7,063 bases of DNA, taken from Spirochaetota bacterium. GTDB taxonomy: Bacteria > Spirochaetota > Spirochaetia > Treponematales > Treponemataceae. Under the pieces are notes generated by a model, which did not search any database, was not told where the DNA came from, and saw only the letters and a program-made list of their open reading frames with translations. How positions within the stretch are numbered: position 1 is the stretch's first letter; every line of letters starts with the position of its first letter. The DNA lies in contig JAKPSR010000350.1 of the NCBI GenBank assembly GCA_029571425.1, positions 1 to 7,063 of the forward strand, written 5' to 3'. Made by a program: the position numbers and the translations under genes. Shown in pieces: positions 6,429 through 7,063 of this stretch.

Positions 6429-6443
6429 AGATATGTGGGTCAA
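6415..6443 (-). promoter_or_regulatory. Promoter of the pdxR-pdxS-pdxT-ABM operon
   Basis: On the minus strand TTGACC (6438-6443, five of six consensus matches) is followed after 17 bp by TAATAC (6415-6420). Transcription would start only about 6 nt before the ATG at 6401, giving an almost leaderless mRNA, which agrees with the absence of a Shine-Dalgarno. The -10 match is modest, and alternatives within this AT-rich stretch cannot be excluded. Confidence 0.55.
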
Positions 6444-6480
6444 TAGGAAGGATGAAATCCGTCCGCAAACGACCAGAGCA

Positions 6481-6489
6481 TGATACAAT
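6481..6489 (+). promoter_or_regulatory. Extended -10 promoter of the ankyrin-repeat gene
   Basis: TGATACAAT is an extended -10 element (TG-n-TACAAT, five of six matches in the hexamer). No good -35 is seen about 17 bp upstream, which is usual when the TG extension is present. Transcription would begin near 6496, just before the Shine-Dalgarno AAGGAG at 6500-6505. Confidence 0.5.
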
Positions 6490-6510
6490 GTGCGAACTCA
6501 AGGAGTTATC

Positions 6511-7063
6511 ATGATGCAACGCCTACGCGCCATTCCGTTCGCCCTCTGCTTGGCATTAGCCCTATTCCCGTCTCATGCCGAGGGATACGAGGATTCCGAT
6601 GATGAATATGACGGGTATGATGAAGCGGAGTACGTCGATGAAGGCGAGTGGGCGCCCGAAGGCGAATCCGACCTTGTGTACGAGGGGCCCGTCGAGGATC
6701 CTTTATTCGCGCTCGTGCGCGAAGGAAGCGCGTCGGAGATAGCCAATAGCGTCGCCGGGTCGCTCGATATCCGGGACGCGGCGGGGAATACCCTTCTGAT
6801 GGCCGCATGCGAAGCCGGGCGTGACCGCGAGGTGATCTCGATCCTGATAAAGGCCGGCATCGCCGTCGATGGCCGTAATCGCGCAGGCGCGACCGCATTG
6901 ATGCTTGCCGCCTATCGGGGCAACGATCTCGCCCCGGTTGAGGCCCTGATCAAGGCTGGGGCCCGGCTCGATGCGGTCGACGACGCGGGATATACCTCCC
7001 TTACCTACGCGTTGCTCGCCGAGGATCCGATGGTCGCCGCCTTCCTGATCGGCAAGAAGGCCG
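6511..7063 (+). CDS. Exported ankyrin-repeat protein with acidic linker, 3' end beyond window
   Basis: The visible 184 residues begin with a signal peptide, MMQRLRAIPFALCLALALFPSHA, with likely cleavage after Ala23, sending the protein to the periplasm or surface. A very acidic, Tyr-rich linker follows (about 24-62; many Asp/Glu, five to six Tyr, two Trp/Pro-containing breaks). From about 64 there are ankyrin repeats, recognisable by LDIRDAAGNTLLMAAC, VDGRNRAGATALMLAA and LDAVDDAGYTSLTYALL, each followed by a second helix such as EVISILIKAG or APVEALIKAG. At least three repeats are seen and the array continues off the edge. Ankyrin arrays mediate protein binding; the partner is unknown. Two adjacent ATG codons (6511, 6514) are possible starts; AAGGAG at 6500-6505 suits either. 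It is divergent from the pdx operon, 109 nt away, so no functional link is implied. Confidence 0.85.
   Translation, partial: MMQRLRAIPFALCLALALFPSHAEGYEDSDDEYDGYDEAEYVDEGEWAPEGESDLVYEGPVEDPLFALVREGSASEIANSVAGSLDIRDAAGNTLLMAACEAGRDREVISILIKAGIAVDGRNRAGATALMLAAYRGNDLAPVEALIKAGARLDAVDDAGYTSLTYALLAEDPMVAAFLIGKKA

Noticed and set aside
6402..6488. Longer start of the MocR gene at 6488 (MYHALVV...)
   Set aside because: The added 29 residues are encoded by the predicted promoter and palindrome, resemble no GntR N-terminus, and the HTH already begins a few residues after Met at 6401.

Overview
This is a GC-rich window whose coding sequence is dense and whose short intergenic gaps are strikingly AT-rich. 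An N-terminal export signal on a predicted beta-barrel protein points to a diderm (Gram-negative-type) bacterium. The gene mix (PdxS/PdxT vitamin B6 synthesis, MocR regulator, exported ankyrin protein, ABC-2 exporter) would fit a free-living spirochaete or a similar lineage, but that is only a weak guess because no rRNA or tRNA is present.

Layout. From 1 to 1176 (minus) lie the start of an ABC-2 permease, cut by the window edge, and its ATPase. They share an ATGA overlap. Their upstream region has a promoter with a 19-bp spacer holding an inverted repeat, the hallmark of MerR-family control. From 1270 to 2242 (plus) is a two-gene unit: an FMN-binding split-barrel protein related to pyridoxamine-phosphate oxidases, overlapped by a MarR-family repressor. 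It is driven by a TTGACA promoter whose -10 sits in the centre of a perfect 13-bp-arm palindrome, a textbook autoregulatory operator. From 2226 to 3044 (minus) is a beta-barrel protein gene with its own promoter and a 9-bp-arm palindrome in its leader; its 3' end overlaps the end of marR.

From 3062 to 6401 (minus) is one tightly packed operon: a MocR/PdxR-type regulator, pdxS, pdxT and a small antibiotic-biosynthesis-monooxygenase (ABM) domain protein. Gaps are 11 nt, 0 nt and a 19-nt overlap. PdxS and PdxT form PLP synthase, which makes pyridoxal 5'-phosphate from ribose 5-phosphate, glyceraldehyde 3-phosphate and glutamine. The MocR protein, with its own PLP-binding aminotransferase-like domain, is the likely PLP sensor. 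It is the first gene of the operon rather than divergent from pdxST, and a 29-bp palindrome runs from its -10 box to its start codon.

From 6481 to the right edge (plus, divergent from the pdx operon) is an exported ankyrin-repeat protein with a highly acidic, Tyr-rich linker; it is cut by the window end.

The most notable content is regulatory. Four different dyad-symmetric control sites occur in 7 kb, each placed at a promoter or leader, and at least two are probably bound by a regulator encoded in the unit they control. No mobile element, CRISPR array, tRNA or rRNA was seen, and no gene-free stretch exceeds about 160 bases.
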